Shown: piece by piece, positions 61,569 through 64,000 of the stretch | Layout: each line of letters starts with the position of its first letter | Numbering within the stretch: position 1 is the stretch's first letter | DNA from: Candidatus Eisenbacteria bacterium | GTDB taxonomy: Bacteria > Eisenbacteria > RBG-16-71-46 > SZUA-252 | DNA: 64,000 nt | Reading direction: 5' to 3' | NCBI GenBank assembly: GCA_005893305.1 | Contig: VBOZ01000010.1 | Location: 110,119 to 174,118 of the forward strand | Program-made: the position numbers and the translations under genes | Notes under the pieces: generated by a model | Database searches by the model: none | Seen by the model: only the letters and a program-made list of their open reading frames with translations | Told to the model about the DNA's origin: nothing

Positions 61569-63125
61569 ATGGGGAAGAAGCGTGATCGTGGGCAGCGACC
61601 GAGCGATCGGCGCCCTTCCTCGTCGCGTGCTCCTGTCCGCTGGGGAATCTTCCTCCCGTCCCTCGTGGCCGTCGTGCTCTGCCTCCCGTGCCTCCCTCTC
61701 GGGTATATCTGGGACGACTACTACTTCCTGACGTTCCGGGGGAGTGGGGATTACCGAACCTATCTTCTACCGGACCGGCACGCCGCCTTCTACCGGCCGA
61801 TTTCGCAAGGACTCTACTTCCTGTTCCTCCGGCTGGCAGATCCGACCAACGGGATCCTCGGCCACGCTCTGAACCTGGCCATTCTGGGCACCTCAATTCT
61901 CCTTTTGGTCCTGCTGGTGTCGCGGTTGTGCGGTCCCAGGGCCGGACTCCTCTCGGGGCTCACTCTCGCGAGCCTCGGGCTCGTACCTGGCCTGGTCGCC
62001 TGGATCAGCTGTAGCCAAGACCTGCTCGCGGTCGCACTGGTGCTGGCCGCTCTCCTGCTCCGCCACCGAGGGAAGGACATCGAAGCGCTCGCCTGTGCGA
62101 CGGCCGCTGTGCTTTGCAAGGAACCCGCCATCGCAGCCCTTCCGGTGCTCGTCCTCTGGGATCACCTAATCGGGCGGCCGGCTTCGCGGCCCCGGTTTCA
62201 GGTCGTGGCTTACGCGGCGGTTGCCCTTCTGTGGGCGGTCATCCATCCCGGCATCCGACTCCTGGCCGCTCACGGATTTCAGAGCGGCTCGGCCGGATAC
62301 GTTGGGATGGAGCATCCGGATCGTTGGGGGTCGTACCTCATCCGGTACATCATGACCCTCGCGAACCTGCCGCCCCCGGGGTTCACCGTTTCCTGGTGGG
62401 GCGAGAGAGCCAAGTATGGTCTCGCCGCCCTGGCGCTGCTCGTCGCTGGGTTCCTGTACCTGGACTCTCGCCAGCCACGCGATCAGGCATCGAAGCCGCT
62501 CCCGATCGGCCGAGTCGCGCTGATCTCCGCGTTGTTTGGAGTCCCGACCCTCTTGATGCCGACCGTTCTGATCCGCCACTGGGCACCGTACTTCGCCTTC
62601 ATCCCGGCCGTTGGGGCGGCGATCTTCGTCGGACCCCTTCTTGCGAGGCAGCGGACGGCCGTGGTTGTCGCGGTGCTCGGAGTGTTTCTGCTGCTCGGAA
62701 TCCGCTACCGCGGACTTCGCGCGGAGAACGAGCCTGTCTGGACCGAGCGGGTGTTTGCGGACGCGGCAAGCGCCGTGCGCACGGTGCGGGCGAATTTCCG
62801 GACCATTTTCCCGCGCTTTCCGAGGGCCAGTCAGGTCGTGGTGTCGGTCTCCTCGACTGGCGTCCGCGGCGTTTACAGCACGTTGATCGAAGGTCAGGCT
62901 CTGAGCGTGTGGTATCGGGATCCGACGCTCCGGACCGTGGCGACATTGCAGAGGCAACCGGGTGCGCCGGCGGAGTTTCTGGTTCGCGTCACAACCGACC
63001 TCGACGTGATTTCAATCGATCCGGACACTCGTCGCATCCGATCCACGACTAGAACGGCGCCCGACCTGACCGAGATCGGCCGGCCGGTCGTGAATTACGC
63101 GGCGCGCGGTCGCGGCCGGCGGTGA
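61569..63125 (+). CDS. Multi-pass GT-C-like membrane protein, likely frameshifted before its TPR tail
   Basis: A 518-residue protein with about ten membrane helices. The first periplasmic loop has WDDYYFL, the acidic motif of GT-C glycosyltransferases, and RPISQGLYFLFLRL follows. Helices end near residue 385; a soluble beta-rich region follows. The frame ends in a low-complexity RGRGRR stretch at 63125, while the other frame continues a TPR-like protein at once, suggesting one original gene. A TATACT at 61556-61561 lies 7 bases before ATG 61569, so transcription may start at the ATG. Confidence 0.8.
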   Translation: MGKKRDRGQRPSDRRPSSSRAPVRWGIFLPSLVAVVLCLPCLPLGYIWDDYYFLTFRGSGDYRTYLLPDRHAAFYRPISQGLYFLFLRLADPTNGILGHALNLAILGTSILLLVLLVSRLCGPRAGLLSGLTLASLGLVPGLVAWISCSQDLLAVALVLAALLLRHRGKDIEALACATAAVLCKEPAIAALPVLVLWDHLIGRPASRPRFQVVAYAAVALLWAVIHPGIRLLAAHGFQSGSAGYVGMEHPDRWGSYLIRYIMTLANLPPPGFTVSWWGERAKYGLAALALLVAGFLYLDSRQPRDQASKPLPIGRVALISALFGVPTLLMPTVLIRHWAPYFAFIPAVGAAIFVGPLLARQRTAVVVAVLGVFLLLGIRYRGLRAENEPVWTERVFADAASAVRTVRANFRTIFPRFPRASQVVVSVSSTGVRGVYSTLIEGQALSVWYRDPTLRTVATLQRQPGAPAEFLVRVTTDLDVISIDPDTRRIRSTTRTAPDLTEIGRPVVNYAARGRGRR

Positions 63126-63144
63126 CTATGACCGCGCCGTTCAC

Positions 63145-63555
63145 ATGGTGCAGGGTCTTGCCCAAGCCGAGACCGGCGCGAACCGCGATTACGTGCAGCG
63201 GACCTCCGCGATGATCCTCCTGGCTGCGGGCCACAGGGAAGAGGCCACGACGATCCTGGCCACAGTCCCTGCACTCTCGAAGGAAGATGCGCTTTGGGCC
63301 TTGAAGCCCATGCTGACCGAGACCAGCGCCAGCGAAAGGCTGGACGGGGCCGCATTCGAGGCCTTCGGCCTCTCGAGCGATGACCCGGAGGCAATCCGGT
63401 GGGTCATGGGCAGATTTCAGAGAGAAGGGGGACTGGCGCAGGCAGCCTGGTATGCGGAGCGTCTGCTTCAGGTCGCTCCGGAAGATTCCGAGGGCACCGA
63501 TGTGATCGCCGCGGCAAAGCGCGCGGGGCTCAAGCCGCGGCGGACCGTCCCGTGA
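63145..63555 (+). CDS. TPR-like helical protein, probable frameshifted 3' part of the preceding gene
   Basis: A 136-residue reading frame of paired helices (DYVQRTSAMILLAAGHREEA; AQAAWYAERLLQVAPEDSEG) with no signal or membrane segment. Upstream of ATG 63145 the same frame keeps coding character (GGDYDRAVHMVQGLAQAE), which is a TPR start, back to a stop at 63091. It therefore probably joined the membrane protein within 63094-63125. No ribosome site precedes 63145. If it is an independent gene its start is unclear. Confidence 0.65.
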   Translation: MVQGLAQAETGANRDYVQRTSAMILLAAGHREEATTILATVPALSKEDALWALKPMLTETSASERLDGAAFEAFGLSSDDPEAIRWVMGRFQREGGLAQAAWYAERLLQVAPEDSEGTDVIAAAKRAGLKPRRTVP

Positions 63556-63564
63556 GAGGTCGCA

Positions 63565-63594
63565 TTGACACGTGAATTAAACCGCGCCTAGACT
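63565..63594 (+). promoter_or_regulatory. Predicted promoter of the YifB/ComM gene
   Basis: TTGACA at 63565-63570, 18-bp spacer, TAGACT at 63589-63594, about 50 bases before ATG 63644. Confidence 0.65.
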
Positions 63595-63643
63595 TCAGCT
63601 CTCCTCGCCTATCCTCCCTCCCACATTCCCCGCTCGGAGTTCC

Positions 63644-64000
63644 ATGCTCGCGCGCGTCTGGAGCTGCGCGACCGTCGGTATCGAGGGGCATTTCGTCGAG
63701 GTCGAGGCGGACCTCGGCGTGGGTCTCCCCACCTTCACGATCGTGGGCCTGCCGGACGCCGCCGTCCGCGAGAGCCGCGAGCGCGTGCTCGCGGCGGTGC
63801 GCAACTGCGGCTTCGAATTCCCGACGCGGAAGATCACGATCAATCTGGCCCCGGCGCACGTGCGGAAGGAAGGGGCGCGGTTCGACCTTCCGATCGCCGT
63901 GGCGCTCCTTCTGGCGTCGGGTCAGATCCCACGCGGGAGGCCGGTCGAGGAAGGGATCTTCGTCGGGGAGCTGGCGCTCGACGGCACGCTCCGCGGCGTT
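63644..64000 (+). CDS. comM: YifB/ComM family AAA+ ATPase (Mg-chelatase-like), 3' end outside window
   Basis: The first 119 residues of a normally about 500-residue protein. They carry the N-terminal ChlI/S5-like domain signature: VEVEADLGVGLPTFTIVGLPDAAVRES, RKITINLAPAHVRKEG, FDLPIAVALLLASGQI and FVGELALDGTLRGV. ComM is a branch-migration helicase that aids recombination during natural transformation. Type IV pili in the same genome could supply uptake. The ATPase motifs lie beyond base 64000. Confidence 0.93.
   Translation, partial: MLARVWSCATVGIEGHFVEVEADLGVGLPTFTIVGLPDAAVRESRERVLAAVRNCGFEFPTRKITINLAPAHVRKEGARFDLPIAVALLLASGQIPRGRPVEEGIFVGELALDGTLRGV

Overview
The window is high-GC, gene-dense chromosomal DNA with no rRNA, tRNA, insertion sequence, prophage or CRISPR array that I can see, and no gene-free stretch longer than 300 bases. 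An outer membrane is implied by LptD, a TonB-dependent receptor, the PilQ secretin, and a LolD/MacB-type exporter. A PorX-like response regulator with its kinase, together with a giant secreted protein ending in a FlgD-like/type IX-style sorting domain, points to the FCB group of bacteria. My best guess is an uncultured lineage such as Eisenbacteria. That assignment is inference from gene content, not a database match.

Layout. 1-1897: a copper-type P1B ATPase cut by the window edge, divergent from mrp and a DUF971 gene. 3437-4985 (minus strand): a small membrane protein with a Cro/C1-type regulator, then an LPS-type glycosyltransferase. 5081-11325: two MetE-like half proteins, then a membrane-fusion protein, ABC ATPase and two FtsX permeases. 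11350-24056: a dense same-strand series of a HemC-like protein, serS, a PorY/PorX-like pair, tsaE, tsaB, rimI, accD, folC and lptD. 24150-26915: an HU protein, then a metallophosphatase/tetraheme cytochrome gene interrupted by an in-frame UGA, then an exported protein of unknown family. 27062-40115: a type IV pilus locus (pilB, pilC, pilA, a DUF2723 glycosyltransferase, four minor pilins, a pilM-pilN fusion, pilO, pilP, pilQ, a receiver protein). 40218-42783: cystathionine beta-synthase and gamma-synthase/lyase. 43018-46054: a small lipoprotein, YajQ, TPM-domain protein, nucleotidyltransferase and LemA. 46131-48379: a cobalamin riboswitch and a BtuB-like receptor. 48529-54958: crotonase, thiolase, 3-hydroxyacyl-CoA dehydrogenase, second thiolase, a DRE-TIM condensing enzyme and an isocitrate/isopropylmalate-type dehydrogenase. 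55252-59688: the 1478-residue repeat protein. 59761-64000: a PanE-like reductase (minus), HAD hydrolase, GT-C-like membrane protein with a probably frameshifted TPR tail, and the start of a YifB/ComM gene.

The most interesting observation is the candidate selenoprotein at 24581-25924. An in-frame TGA sits where the family has the second Cys of a CGC motif, and it is followed by a perfect 9-bp hairpin at the spacing expected of a bacterial SECIS element. Other points of note are a PilX-like minor pilin fused to a complete six-blade NHL propeller, a HemC-family protein without the dipyrromethane-cofactor cysteine, a split core-MetE pair in which one half has no cysteines, an autoregulated regulator predicted to be leaderless, and a structured leader before the giant surface protein.

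Vitamin B12 may tie together the riboswitch/receptor, the core-MetE pair and the transsulfuration genes, but that link is inference. Predicted promoters across the window share a TTGACA-like -35 and a TA-N3-T -10 at 16-18 bp spacing.
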